Below are positions 49,263 through 60,362 of a stretch of DNA of 64,000 bases, in pieces. Positions within the stretch are counted from its first letter, which is position 1. Every line of letters begins with the position of its first letter. The notes beneath the pieces were generated by a model, which saw only the letters and a program-made list of their open reading frames with translations, did no database searches and was not told where the DNA came from. The DNA lies in contig NC_052400.1 in assembly GCF_009389715.1 (NCBI RefSeq), positions 930,001 through 994,000 of the forward strand, written 5' to 3'. Origin of the DNA: Phoenix dactylifera. Lineage: Eukaryota > Streptophyta > Magnoliopsida > Arecales > Arecaceae. The position numbers and the translations under genes were made by a program.

Positions 49263-50960
49263 AAGGGGAGGGGACTCACCGTGGACTCACTGCGGCGCCG
49301 GAGGCCGAGGAACGTCGGCCGCAGGCGCGGCCTGCGACTACGGGCGCCGGAGGCCGGAGAACGCCGGCCGCAGGCGCGGCCTGCGACTGCGGGCGCCGGA
49401 GGCCGGGGAACGCCGGCCACGGCCGCAGCCGCGGACCGCAGGTGCGGCCACGGCCGCAACCGTGGGTGCCGCAGGCACTGCGGGTGCCGCTAGCCGGCCG
49501 AGGGGGCGTCGCCGGCTGCTGCTTGGCCCTCTCGAGCCCGATCTTCCCTTGCGGGAGAAGAAAGAGGGAAGGAGAAAAAAAGAAGAAGAAGAAGAAGAAG
49601 AAGAAGAAGAAGAAGAAGAAGAAGAGGCGGGGAAGCTTCGAGAATGAAGAAGAGGGGAGGTTTCGGGAGAAGAGAAGAAAAAAAAAAAGAAAAAAAAGAA
49701 AAAAAAAAAGAGAGAAAAAAAAAATAATAATAATAAATAATAATAATAAATATATAATTAAATAAATAGAGAATTAAGGTAATAGATGTATTTAAATAAA
49801 ATGAAATAACAATAAATAAATAAATTAAATAGAAAATGATAATCTGTCCTCAATGATGATGATAGGTACAGTGAAGTTGTCATCTGGTTCTAGAGATTCG
49901 TGAGCGAATCAAGGTAAGTAACCTTGGCACTGATCTTAAAGTTTTTAAATTACTATTTATTCATCATTATGAAAATGCATTGCTTTACGATATATTTTTC
50001 TCAAAATTAGGATCAAGTATATGATTGCATGTGATACATGAATTTGATTAAAGAGTATCCTTCATGAATATTTGATGATGTATGAGTTATGAAATTATGA
50101 TTATGTTAGACTGCATGAAAAATGATATTTGAAGCATGATTATGCATTTTAAATTATATAATGCCATTTATCATTTTCAAACCTATTTATGATGATTATG
50201 ATTTATGAAAGAAAAAGAATATGATTTATGAACTCTCAGATAGCTATGACCACCTCTAGAAATAGAGGCCAGTCGACACCCTGGAGCTAGCATCCAACGA
50301 ATATGGCCCTCTGCCAACGGGTTAAAGTTGGTAACGAATAAGAATAAGTTATAAAACTTGTCGACTACGAATACGAACCCTGTCACGGGATTATAGTGAC
50401 CATAGCAGCACATCCGTCTGAGAGTAAGATTTATAAAGTATGGATGAATGGCAGCATTTTATAAGACTTGCATTATCATGTTTATGAACTTGCATGGTTG
50501 AAGCATATTTTGCTTTATAACCTGTTTTGAATAATTTATCTATGAAATGCTTTATTTTCTGTTAAGTTCTTTAAATGATGCATTGGCATGAGAAAAATTA
50601 TGCTTAATCTAATGAGATAGTACATGGTTACTTACTGAGTAGCAAGCTCATACCCTTCCTGTTGTTTTCTTTTATTTATTTCAGATAATTAAGGCGATTA
50701 GGAGCAGGAAAGAGTGAATGAAAATTGGAGTTGAAGCATAGTTACAGGGACTCTTAGTATCTATGTTAATAAGTTTGAGTTGTAATATTGCAAACTCAAG
50801 TATTTGATTTAGATGCTCGGTATTTGCTTCTTTATGATTAGTCAATAAATTTGATCGGATTTGGTTTTATTTCATGAAATAAAATTGTTATCATGGGCTG
50901 CGTGTTATTGTGGGCAGCAACCTACAATAGCACGGCCATGTCATGAGCCGGATCTGGGGT

Positions 50961-50997
<37 letters not shown>

Positions 50998-51018
50998 GTC
51001 CGGATCTGGGGCGTGACA
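48720..51018 (+). repeat. 3' LTR of the Gypsy chromovirus
   Basis: 2,299 bp. Matches the 5' LTR except for homopolymer and GAA-run length differences. Confidence 0.95.
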
Positions 51019-51023
51019 GTAGC

Positions 51024-51060
51024 CACACATGGGACTGCAGAAATTGCTGTTAGAACTTAG
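51024..51060 (-). pseudogene. Start of the Copia RT remnant split by the Gypsy element
   Basis: On the minus strand CVATGFNQ-type sequence reads across the GTAGC target site into the remnant that continues at 41700. Short and decayed; recognised only because of its partner. Confidence 0.45.
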
Positions 51061-51154
51061 AATTGTGAATCCTATCATCTTAAGACGGCCACCAAATTGA
51101 CAAGAATCGGAGAAAGAAAAGAGGAAATAGAAGATGGAGAAGAAAACAACAGAA

Positions 51155-51507
51155 TGCCACCAAGGTAGTAGCCTGGTGGTAAGGGAGCGATAATTCCGCC
51201 CAAGTTGCCCGGGTTCGAAACGCGCGGGCGTCGATTAAATTAGGGGACCGGATGCCCCACGCCCGGCTGGCTTGTTGGCGGTTATGCTTTCCTTCCACTT
51301 GTATCAAGGTGGCGCTGGGGTGACGTACCCACACGTGAGGCGGTGAACCCAGTGGGGTGAGCCCACGGGTCGGAGAAGGCACGCGAAACCTGCGACCAGT
51401 ATCGAACATTCCCTAGTGGAAGGGGGGCCCAGTAATGGGGCTGCTACGCGGGTGGGCTGGTCCCTCCCCCTCCCCTCCTATTTTTTACCAAAAAAAAAAA
51501 AAAAAAA
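51155..51507 (+). mobile_element. tRNA-derived SINE
   Basis: An exact 14-bp duplication AGAAAACAACAGAA flanks the body at 51141-51154 and 51508-51521. The head carries pol III promoter parts: an A box TAGCCTGGTGG (51169-51179) and a B box GGTTCGAAACG (51212-51222). The body is GC-rich and ends in an A tail. A tRNA gene is excluded because the acceptor stem and cloverleaf do not close. Confidence 0.88.
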
Positions 51508-51572
51508 AGAAAACAACAGAACAGATAGAAACTACCCACCAAATTGACAAGAGCCCGTCTCGTGAACACTTT

Positions 51573-53067
51573 GGGGGCGTTTGGTATGGGGTGATCATCC
51601 CAGAATCAAGGGTGATGTGAGTGGAGTTTGGTTGCACCACGGTGATTCTACATGGCGGTGATCCTAAATCACCTCCACTCCTCAAATCACCGCCCAACCT
51701 GGTGATGGGATACCCGTTCTTGAGGTCGGAAATCTAAAATCACCTCAGGGCAGTGATCCTGGGTTGAAAATTAAAGACAAAAATACCCCCCAATCTTTTT
51801 TTTTGCTGCTAGTCATTACCTCTCCCATCTCTCTGCTCCGATCTCTCCTATCTCTTCGCTCTCCTTTCCAGCGAGCCTAGGAAAGGAGGAGCCCAAAGGC
51901 GACAAGCGGCCGTCGATGGCGACGGAAATCGAATGGCTGGGATCGGCGGGGATCCGAGAGGCCTTAGGGATCTAGGCATATCCGCTTCTCTCTCGATCGC
52001 ATTCTTTTTTACCTTTTTTTTGACTGAAATGATCTATAAAAAAGAGGTTATGCTCTTTTTTGGAGACTGATCTGTGTTGTAGTTGTGGCTTTCTAAGATC
52101 CCGAGAGAGAAGCGAAACTATCATAGCTGCCCTGAAAAGGCAAAAAAAAGAAGCAACTACGATGCTTTTCCTTTGTTCACCAAGAAGGGTCGGAACTTTT
52201 TCCATGGTTAATATGGGGTTGTTATCTTATTCCCTCGTTGTTATTTCTCATATAGCAACCATAAATTGTAATAATTTTGTCCCTGTCCTCTCTTCCTCTT
52301 CATATTTTAGACATTTTTTTGTTTAATTTTTGGTTTCTTTATGTGTTTCCTTCACAGTCGTAAATCATAACCGTTAAAAAAGGAAAAGTTTTGAAAGTTT
52401 GCTAGTATACCGAATTTTTCACATTTATTCACATATACATTTTATTCATGTGAAACCTGAACTAGCCAGATGAGCATATAACTTCCATTTTATCTTGAAA
52501 AGATCTTAAATTACTTCCCTTTGAATAGTTGTTAATGACTACAAATTTTTTTAATGGGACCCAAACTATAAAACTAAAGTCTTTGGCAATTGGGCCGAGT
52601 CATAGTAGTCTTAATGGAATAATAAGAATATGTTGGATGTTGTAATAATTTAACTATAATTCAATTTATTCAAACTTGACGTCATGAAGAGTATTGTTGA
52701 TAGAATGAGAATATAGTTTGATTTTCTTGAGATAAGGGTTACTAAAAATAGAATATGTGACAAAATTATGGAGCTATTATCGGAATTAGTATATTGACTT
52801 ACATTTTTGATTCATGAGAATTAAAAATATATAAAAAATCCATCTAAGATATATCAGGAGTATTGTGGTATTATGTGGTCGGTGATCTTGGATCCCCGTA
52901 CCATACCAAACAAGTTACTCATGGATACTCGAGAATTTTTAATCACTGGATCATGGCCTACCAAACACATTGATCTTATATCACTGGGGATCAAATCACC
53001 CCAGCATTCGAATCATCGGGGATCTTAGATCACCATGGTGATCCTGTTGGGGTTACCAAATGCCCTC
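51573..53067. mobile_element. GATCACC-rich TIR element, copy 2
   Basis: Left end GGGGGCGTTTGGTA at 51573. Right end ACCAAATGCCCTC at 53055-53067, its near complement. TTT flanks both sides. Subterminal GGTGATC/GATCACC arrays match the element at 23417-24336, which is inverted relative to this one. A copy of the right end with the perfect complement ACCAAACGCCCCC lies at 53752-53764. No transposase is recognised. Confidence 0.6.
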
Positions 53068-54480
53068 TTTGGTTGATGTTGAAACGTGAGAAGAGGGGTC
53101 GGCACTTTAATTTGATCCTGTTTGAAACCATGGAAGTCTAGTCTCTGATCATTAAATAGAAGCTCTACACATTCTCTTTTTTATTCTTCCTCTTATCCTG
53201 AAAGCCTTCTGTTCCCTTCCACTTAAAGAATCCAGCACGTAGTTATTATCAAAGTCATCCAAACTACAACCTCCTTTCTAATGCAAACTAGCTTCTGCAA
53301 CATAGGCTAATTTGATGGAGTATCATCAAGCCCTATTGGTGCCATGCCAAACCACCCCTTTGTACCTTTATTTCATGACATAGGTTTCAATTTCCATGTT
53401 CAATCAAAAAGTTTCAATTTCCATCCGAATACAAATTAAGGATTATGAGGTTAAGTAGGGGATGGAAAAAATACGGAATAATAAGCGCTTATTATCACTC
53501 ATAGAGGTCACCCTCTGTTGAGATCTCTTTTTTGCATATTATTATCTTGTTATTCTGACTTAGGCATCGGAGGGTCTTCTGTCGAAACTCTTCGACAAGT
53601 GGATTTCTTGTAGTCCACCCAGCAGAAGAGACCAGTGCCTGATACCTCAACCAACCTATTTAGCTTGCCTCTAGTCGACCTCAAGGTCATCCGAACTATA
53701 CTTCCACCTCGGTCCAAGTTCGATGGCAATAGTAGGTTTTTTAATAGATAAACCAAACGCCCCCTTTGGTTGATGTTGAAACGTGAGAAGAGGGGTCGAC
53801 ACTTTAATTTGATCCTGTTTGAAACCATAGAAGTCTAGTCTCTGATAATTAATAGAAGCTGTACACATTCTCTTTTTTATTCTTCCTCTTATCTTGAAAG
53901 CCTTCTGTTCCCTTCCACTTAAAGAATCCAGCACGTAGTTATTATCAAAGTCATCCAAACTACAACCTCTTTTCTAATGCAAACTAGCTTATGCAACATA
54001 GGCTAATTTGATGGAGTATCATCAAGCCCTATTGGTGCTATGCCAAACCGCCCCTTTGTATCTTTATTTCATGACATAGGTTTCAATTTCCATGTTCAAT
54101 CAAAAAGTTTCAATTTCCATCCGGATACAAATTAAGGATTATGAGGTTAAGTAGGTGATGGAAAAAATACGGAATAATAAGCGCTCACTATCACTCATCG
54201 AGGCCATCCTCTGTTCTCACTATCACTCATAGAGGCTATCCTCTGTTGAGATCTCTCTTTTGCATATTATTGTCTTGTTATTCTGACTTAGGCATCGGAG
54301 GGTCCTCTGCCGAAAACTCTTCGACAAGTAGATTTCTTGTAGTCCACCCAGCGGAAGAGACCAGTGCCTGATACCTCAACCAACCTATTTAGCTCGCCTC
54401 TAGTCGACCTCAAGGTCATTCGAACTATACTTCCACCTCGGTCCGAGTTCGATGGCAATAGTAGGTTTTTTAATAGATAA
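53055..54480. repeat. 697-bp tandem duplication including a TIR end
   Basis: Copy 1 about 53055-53751 and copy 2 about 53752-54480 share ACCAAA(T/C)GCCC(T/C)C, GGTTGATGTTGAAACGTG, GGCATCGGAGGGTC and TAGGTTTTTTAATAGATAAA. Copy 2 carries a small extra duplication near 54185-54245 (TATCACTCAT..GAGG). The GACTTAGGCATCGGAGGGTC block resembles the R/U5 end of plant Gypsy LTRs. Short minus frames here are chance. Confidence 0.8.
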
Positions 54481-57400
54481 ATCCTGATGCAACGAGCACG
54501 TTGCAACTGCATCATTATGCAGCTTCTTGGATGTGGAAAAATCTAAATTAAGGGTTAGGTTGGTATGAAAAAACAAAATCATAATGCTACTTTAACTGCA
54601 TATAATCACAATTTGTTAGAGACACCAATTTTGCTTGGACAAGTGGACCCTCTCCAAAGCTTCATCATTAAGTTGTAGATCATAACTCTGAAACTTCTGG
54701 CTAAGAATGTAATAACTCTTCCATTTGGGAAGGAGGCAAGTGCCCACATGATAAAACAGTAACTAGAGACAAATATCTTTCTAGAGAAGCTTAAGAAACT
54801 CATCGGTGATCCTAACTGCAAAAGACGGTCGAGTCATATTGGCGAAAATTCCCATCAATTTATGTAATACGAGAGGAGAGATTGTTGCAGTCAAGTTATA
54901 CTTCATTCAGAGTTCTTCATGATGCAAGAATAAGATAAAGATTCAAAAGAATATTGCACTGATAAAATGGGCATGTCAAATACAACATCTCATATGTTGA
55001 CCCACAAAGGAACACTTTGTGGAGAGCCACAAGGACCAATAGTTTGCAAATTTTTTGGAGTGCTGTATGAACATCCGCATGCACGCATGGCTGCCTCGGA
55101 TCACTTCGCCATCCAGCATCCAATGTCCAGGATGGGGGCCGTGTTCCTGTGGTCACTGGACTCTCCTTCAATATAGCAGTATGGATTTACAATTTGACAG
55201 TCTACAGTATACTTCTGGGTCCAAAATAAGACTTTTCAAACAGGAGTACAATTTCCACGCAAAGCTTATCCAAAAGAGCCATTGAAGGACAGACAAGCTT
55301 ATCCAAAAGAGCCATATATTGAAGCACAGATAAGCTTATCCAAAAGAGCCATTGAAGGACAGATAGGCTTATCCAAAAGAGCCATTGAAGGACAGATTTT
55401 TCAGCCTTCGTCTTGAAGCCATTCTATCAGCTCATGCATGAATCATGACAAACCCGCTGAAAGATGTATATATATTATATATATATGAGGTGTTTGTGCA
55501 AAAAATAAGCAGAAAGCTGGTCCTGTATATGTTTCTTGTCATCTTTATCATGAAAGTTAGCAGTTTTTTTTTTCAATATGTGCAAGAGAATGTTGGAAAC
55601 AGGAGAAAGAATTTAAGTAAAATAATGATGATGAAGAATCGATTCATGCATACAGGGACTTGCACGAAACTGTTCTTGGCAAGCTTGACAAGCCTTATCC
55701 GAGATAGCAAACACAAAGATGGTCAGAAGGACAACCCTCAGAATGAATACATTTGAAGATGAAAGTGACCAAGCTTTATAGTCTCCAACCCTATGGGATC
55801 ATGTCCAGGCACATGTAAACATCTGTACATGAAGGGTTTGTTTGGTACTGCATTTGTTTTGTTTTTGTTCTAAAAAATCCAAGAGAAACGAACCAGACTG
55901 AAAAACGTTTACAAGATATAACACTTTGTTTCATAAAATTGTTTGTAAAATTTTCAGAGCTTTTGGTAAGAAAGATTTATTGCTTCCAAAAACAAAGTAA
56001 AAATTAAAACAAATAATAGCAGACAAGTTCCATGCATGATACTATCTCCAGCCTCAATCTTCATATAAAAACCAACAAGAGTTAACCGAGTTTGTTGCCA
56101 TCTCTCTCCTAAGGACTTGCTCTTAAGATGGTCCGAGATTCAAATCCTGATATTATTCAAAACAAGAAAAAGAAAAAAGAAAAAACCCGAACTTGTGGAG
56201 AAACAAAAATACAAAAAAATGACAATGCCAAATGGACCCTTAACCTTAATGCATTTACAAATTACCAGCGTTAATAGCGATAGGTAATGTCATGAATCTA
56301 TATGCAATGTTATGTTGTCAAAAAAGTATGAACAGTTATAAGAAGTAAACTAGTGTTGGGCACATTGACATGAGGGTGACGAGGATGGCTGTAATCACAC
56401 AAGAGAAAGCATTAATAGCTATGATCCTCATCCATAAACGCACTCCTGTTTCTCTATTTTATACAAGAACCAAGCACCTCATAGATAGAACAGTGCTTCA
56501 GCATTACAGAAACTCCATTGATTCAGGTTATAATAATAAAGATAATTGTTATAATAATAAATCTAATTATTAAGAGTCACAAGAAATTAATATCAAGTAA
56601 AAGCAAAGCAGGTGACCTACTTTTTTTAATAGGACATCATATCTACCAGCTCTATCTTCATCGCACAATGATCTAATTGCTGACATCCATAGCAGTCATG
56701 TGAACAGTATTCTTGTTGAAGTAATCACTATCGATAGAACTGGGCCACATTCGAAGAACAATTAATACCAATAGAAATCAGCTGCTTAAATGACAGGTAT
56801 ACCCACTAATCATCCTAACTTTAGAACATACCATTTAGTAACTGAGTAACATTTATCTTACTAAAAAGCACAAATACGTCAATTGTGAAGGCCTATTACA
56901 AGAATAATCCTGAAACCACGAATAGAACTACATGTCTTTGAATTTATTACAGAAAAGGTGAAACTATAATATCAGTCCAAGGGAGGGAAATAGAAGGCTG
57001 AAAACACAAAAGCCTCGCCTTCAAATTACCTCAACCTTGACATCCCTAAGATAAGCAAATAGTGCACTGGGAACAAGATTCCTCACCCCAAGAATAAATG
57101 TGATCTCTCCTGATGCTATCAATGAAAGGGAGCAGCTTACAGAATTATAATCATTGTTGATAGAAAAAATGTTGCCACCTCATACAAATGTTCCCGAGTA
57201 ATCCAATAAAAGGTCCTGCATGCATTCAACAGATAAAAGGTAACAAGGATAAGAAAAGTTGGGAAGTTGGATTACAGCCACAAATCTTAAAAACCACATA
57301 AAAATTAGCCGAAGTACCTGTATTTCTATAATGATGAGGCAGTGATAAGTGATTAGGATGTATTTCATCCTCCAGCAAGGATCAATCCATCAAGAGGCGC

Positions 57401-57596
57401 AGTTGACTGTGGGCATGTATATTGTAACTGAGAATAGAACAGCCTAGTCTTCAGCTTCAATCAGCCACTTCTGGACAGTTAGATGACACTCCTTGTATGA
57501 GGAAAACCAGATAGACAGGCCATGAATGATCATGCTCATGGCATCCTTTTGTCAAGTATCCATACATTTTCATTTGAACTTCACCCAAGAGCTTAT
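54481..57596. other. Gene-poor stretch
   Basis: No exon called with confidence. A minisatellite is at 55262-55397. On the minus strand at about 57117-57026 a 31-codon open piece (SGEITFILGVRNLVPSALFA and on to a TGA) follows a possible AG acceptor; I do not recognise it. The rest is AT-rich. Confidence 0.4.
55262..55397. repeat. 33-37-bp minisatellite, four units
   Basis: AAGCTTATCCAAAAGAGCCA plus GAAGGACAGA repeats at 55262, 55295, 55332 and 55365. Units are adjacent with no spacers, so this is not a CRISPR array. Confidence 0.9.
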
Positions 57597-57771
57597 TCAC
57601 TTCACAGGCCGTACACCAGCAGTTTTAACACAAATCCGGTACTGTGGCTGCTGCTCTTCTGCATCTTCTTCCTCCTCTTCACTTGAATCTTCTACCATGG
57701 AGACGTGCATGTCCTTTTGGTTTTGGGATTGCTTCCCAGCCTTTAGGTTTGGAAGGCATATCAGCAGGAAT
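57597..57771 (-). other. Possible terminal exon of an unrecognised gene, cut by the CACTA element
   Basis: A minus-strand frame ends at TGA 57599-57597 with an acidic stretch and a basic end (VEDSSEEEEDAEEQQ, then YRICVKTAGVRPVK). Its upstream side is cut at the CACTA target site AAT. Across the element, TTATTTTTGTTGAAGTCACTAG at about 61457-61480 (minus) could be a T-rich acceptor. I do not recognise the protein, and another frame (ADMPSKPKGWEAIPKPKGHA) is also open part of the way. Confidence 0.25.
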
Positions 57772-58050
57772 CACTACAGAAAAAGGTACATTTCCCGACG
57801 CTTTTTTTCCGACGCTAGGGAAAAGCGTCGGGATAGTTTTGATCAGCGCCAAATTTTACCGACGCCTTTTAAAAGCGTCGGTACATCTTTAGAATCGACG
57901 ACGCTTTTAAGCGTCGCGGTAAGCTGGACCTACGACGACGCTTATAAGCGTCGTCGTAGGCCAAATCCTTTCCAACCCTCTCTGCCTTAAAAAGTCTCGT
58001 CTCGTCTCCTCTCCTCTCCTCTCATTCAAAAGGGTCCCCATCTCCTCTCC

Positions 58051-58290
58051 TCTCCATCTCGCTTCCCGAGCTCCGATCGGCGTCCCCAAGCTCCGATCGC
58101 CTCTCCATCTCGCTTCCCGAGCTCCGATCGGCGTCCCCGAGCTCCGATCGCCTCCCATCTCGCTTCCCGAGCTCCGATCATCGTCCCCGCACCGACATCA
58201 ATCCATCGCCTCCCCATCTCGCTTTCCGAGCTCCGATCGGCGTCCCGCGCCGACATTAATCCATCGCCTCCCCATCTCGCTTCCCCGCCA
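58051..58290. repeat. 50-60-bp minisatellite inside the CACTA element
   Basis: Units start at about 58051, 58102, 58153, 58211 and 58269. Each has CCATCTCGCTTCCCGAGCTC or a close variant, with CCGATCGGCGTCC. Confidence 0.8.
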
Positions 58291-59028
58291 CCGTCAACCT
58301 CGCCCTCCGGTTCCCTTCTTCTTCTCTCGTTTCTTGCATTTTTTGCTCTTGGCGCTTCTAGTATTTTGTGTTGATTTTTGGGGGTTTTTTCAGATCCCTT
58401 TCCTTTTTTGGTGATTGCAGGTGCTTCCGGGCCTTAAAAATTATAGGTGCTTCCTTTCTCGTTTCTGAAGCGGCTTAGGAATTTAGAGAGGACAGAGAGG
58501 AGTTCTTCTTCTGTAATTCCTCCTCCTCCATTACGGATCGTTCGCGATCGTTTCTATTTCCATGCTCAACCTTTGTTTTACATCAACCTTTGTTTGTTGC
58601 ACCAATTCTGCCCCACTAGATCAGATTGGGAGCAAGTTTGGTAATGGTGCCAGGCGTTGTGTGATAACTTGTTTATGTGATTCTTTGTTGCATCTCTAAC
58701 TCTTTGGGTCTTTACAGTTAGTTTTGACAGGGTCTTCTCATCATCGAAAAGTAGTTTCCGGGGGAACCATTATTTTGTTGTAGATGTTAGTAGAACTTGG
58801 TTTAAGCTGCTCCAATTGTTTCCACTGTATTGTGCAGGTTCAATTGGTAATCCTGAATGCTAAGCTACCAAGAACAACAATAACTTCCTATGTATCTGAT
58901 TAAAATTTTCTTGCATGCAGTGTTGTTGGAACGGTTATGTGCAATCTTGTTTCTATCCTTTCTTCAGATTAAAAGAATGAAATACCAGGTAAAGAATTCA
59001 AAATAATCTTTATGATGAAATCTAAACA

Positions 59029-59087
<59 letters not shown>
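59029..59087. repeat. (AT)n microsatellite
   Basis: About 29 uninterrupted AT units in the CACTA interior, upstream of the first captured PIN exon. Confidence 0.9.
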
Positions 59088-59090
<3 letters not shown>

Positions 59091-59204
59091 CCTTTTACCT
59101 ATGCTATGGTTTGAACCTACAGTTTAGAGCAAGAATCTGTCATTCTCTTATTTCTCGAATTCGCTCATGCATGAATCCTAGAATCTTGTCGTTACCTTTT
59201 GCAG

Positions 59205-60362
59205 GTGGAATATTGAAATGCCGGCAATTATCGCTCACTCAATCTCCATTCTATCCGATGCAGGGCTTGGAATGGCCATGTTCAGTCTTGGTATATCAAG
59301 TTTCTAACTTGTAGCATGTTTAATTTCATTTTTATCCCTAATTGTGATCCTTAATGATGGAAGTTGCCCGTGCACTTTCCAACCGAAATTTTTATGGCTA
59401 CCATCTCTTCAGTCTGAAACATGTGTTAAGGAAATCGGTTTTATTACCGCAGGTTTATTTATGGCATTGCAACCAAGGATTATTGCCTGTGGCAATTCAG
59501 TTGCTGCATTTGCAATGGCTGTCAGATTTGTTACAGGACCTGCTGTCATGGCTGCGGCCTCAATTGCTGTTGGACTTAGAGGCGTTCTCTTACATATCGG
59601 CATCGTGCAGGTAAACAAATTTAACGCAGACATGTCATGTTTGAAGAGATAAGTAATGAGTTTGGAAACATCAAATTTATGCTAGAGGATTAGTCTAACT
59701 CAGTTGTGTCCTTTGTCTTTCTATTCTTTGATGTGAATGACTGGAAACTAGCATGGAACTAAACTTAACATTTCATTGCTAAGCTAAGAGGAAGACATCG
59801 ACTAAGAAATTTAACCACACAAAATTTCCTTCGCGTGCTTGCCGCCATTTGGTTGGCTATAGTTGGTACTAATGAGCCAATGAGAGATGGTAGTTGCTGT
59901 AATAAATTATTCACTTTTAACTGCAGGCAGCTCTTCGTCAAGGAATTGTTCCATTTGTTTTTGCCAAGGAGTACAACGTGCATCCTGATATTCTTAGCAC
60001 AGGGTACATACTCTAACTTCGCTCTTTCTTCATCCTGCTTTATTAAGAGCTCAAATGCCTCTTCGATCCTACGTTGTAACAATTACAGCTTGCTATGTGT
60101 ACTGACTCCTGTTTCAATTGAATGGTGTTGGTTGGTGGCATTGGTCTTAGATCTGACAGTTTTATGCTTGAGAAATTCATTCACTAGTCTGAGCTTTGAA
60201 TCACAATTTTTCTTATCTGTTAAAGTACTCCATAATTTGCATCTCTCACAATTTATATGGTACATGTTTCTGATAGAATGCTTAATGATTTCAGGGTTAT
60301 CTTTGGAATGCTGATTGCGCTCCCCATCACGCTGGTTTACTACATATTGCTGGGACTCTAGA
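59205..60362 (+). pseudogene. PIN: Captured 3' end of a PIN auxin efflux carrier gene, four exons
   Basis: Exons are 59205-59290, 59453-59610, 59927-60003 and 60296-60362, with AG acceptors and GT donors at each internal border. Together they make 388 nt: one base completing a prior codon, 128 codons and TAG. The protein is the C-terminal membrane domain of PIN proteins ([80 protein letters not shown]). PINs export auxin from cells. The N-terminal transmembrane part and central loop are absent, so it cannot be a carrier. There is no stop or frameshift. An Arg occurs where the family usually has Pro in the AALPQG motif. It lies wholly between CACTA ends, so it is a transduplicated fragment, not the donor gene. 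Confidence 0.93.

Larger units (their letters stand above)
41706..51018 (+). mobile_element. Apparently intact Tekay/Del-like Gypsy chromovirus
   Basis: LTRs at 41706-44003 (2,298 bp) and 48720-51018 (2,299 bp) start TGTGAGGCCC and end GCGTGACA. An exact 5-bp target duplication GTAGC lies at 41701-41705 and 51019-51023. The primer site TGGTATCAGAGC (tRNA-iMet) is at 44009-44020 and the polypurine tract AAGGGGGGGAGAA ends at 48719. One uninterrupted gag-pol frame fills the centre. By eye the LTRs differ only in poly-A/GAA tract lengths, so insertion is very recent. It sits inside an old Copia RT. Confidence 0.96.

Noticed and set aside
51155-51240. tRNA gene
   Set aside because: A and B boxes are present but no cloverleaf forms, and the sequence continues into a SINE body with an A tail and target duplication.
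53550-54582. Minus frames of 60-95 codons
   Set aside because: Present twice only because of the 697-bp duplication; no domain.
55262-55397. Regular direct repeats resembling a CRISPR array
   Set aside because: Units abut without unique spacers and the host is a plant; it is a minisatellite.
57526-57990. 154-codon plus frame
   Set aside because: It crosses the CACTA terminus and has low-complexity Ser and Arg runs; a chance frame.
59205-60362. Complete PIN gene
   Set aside because: The N-terminal membrane domain and hydrophilic loop are absent, and the exons lie between CACTA ends.
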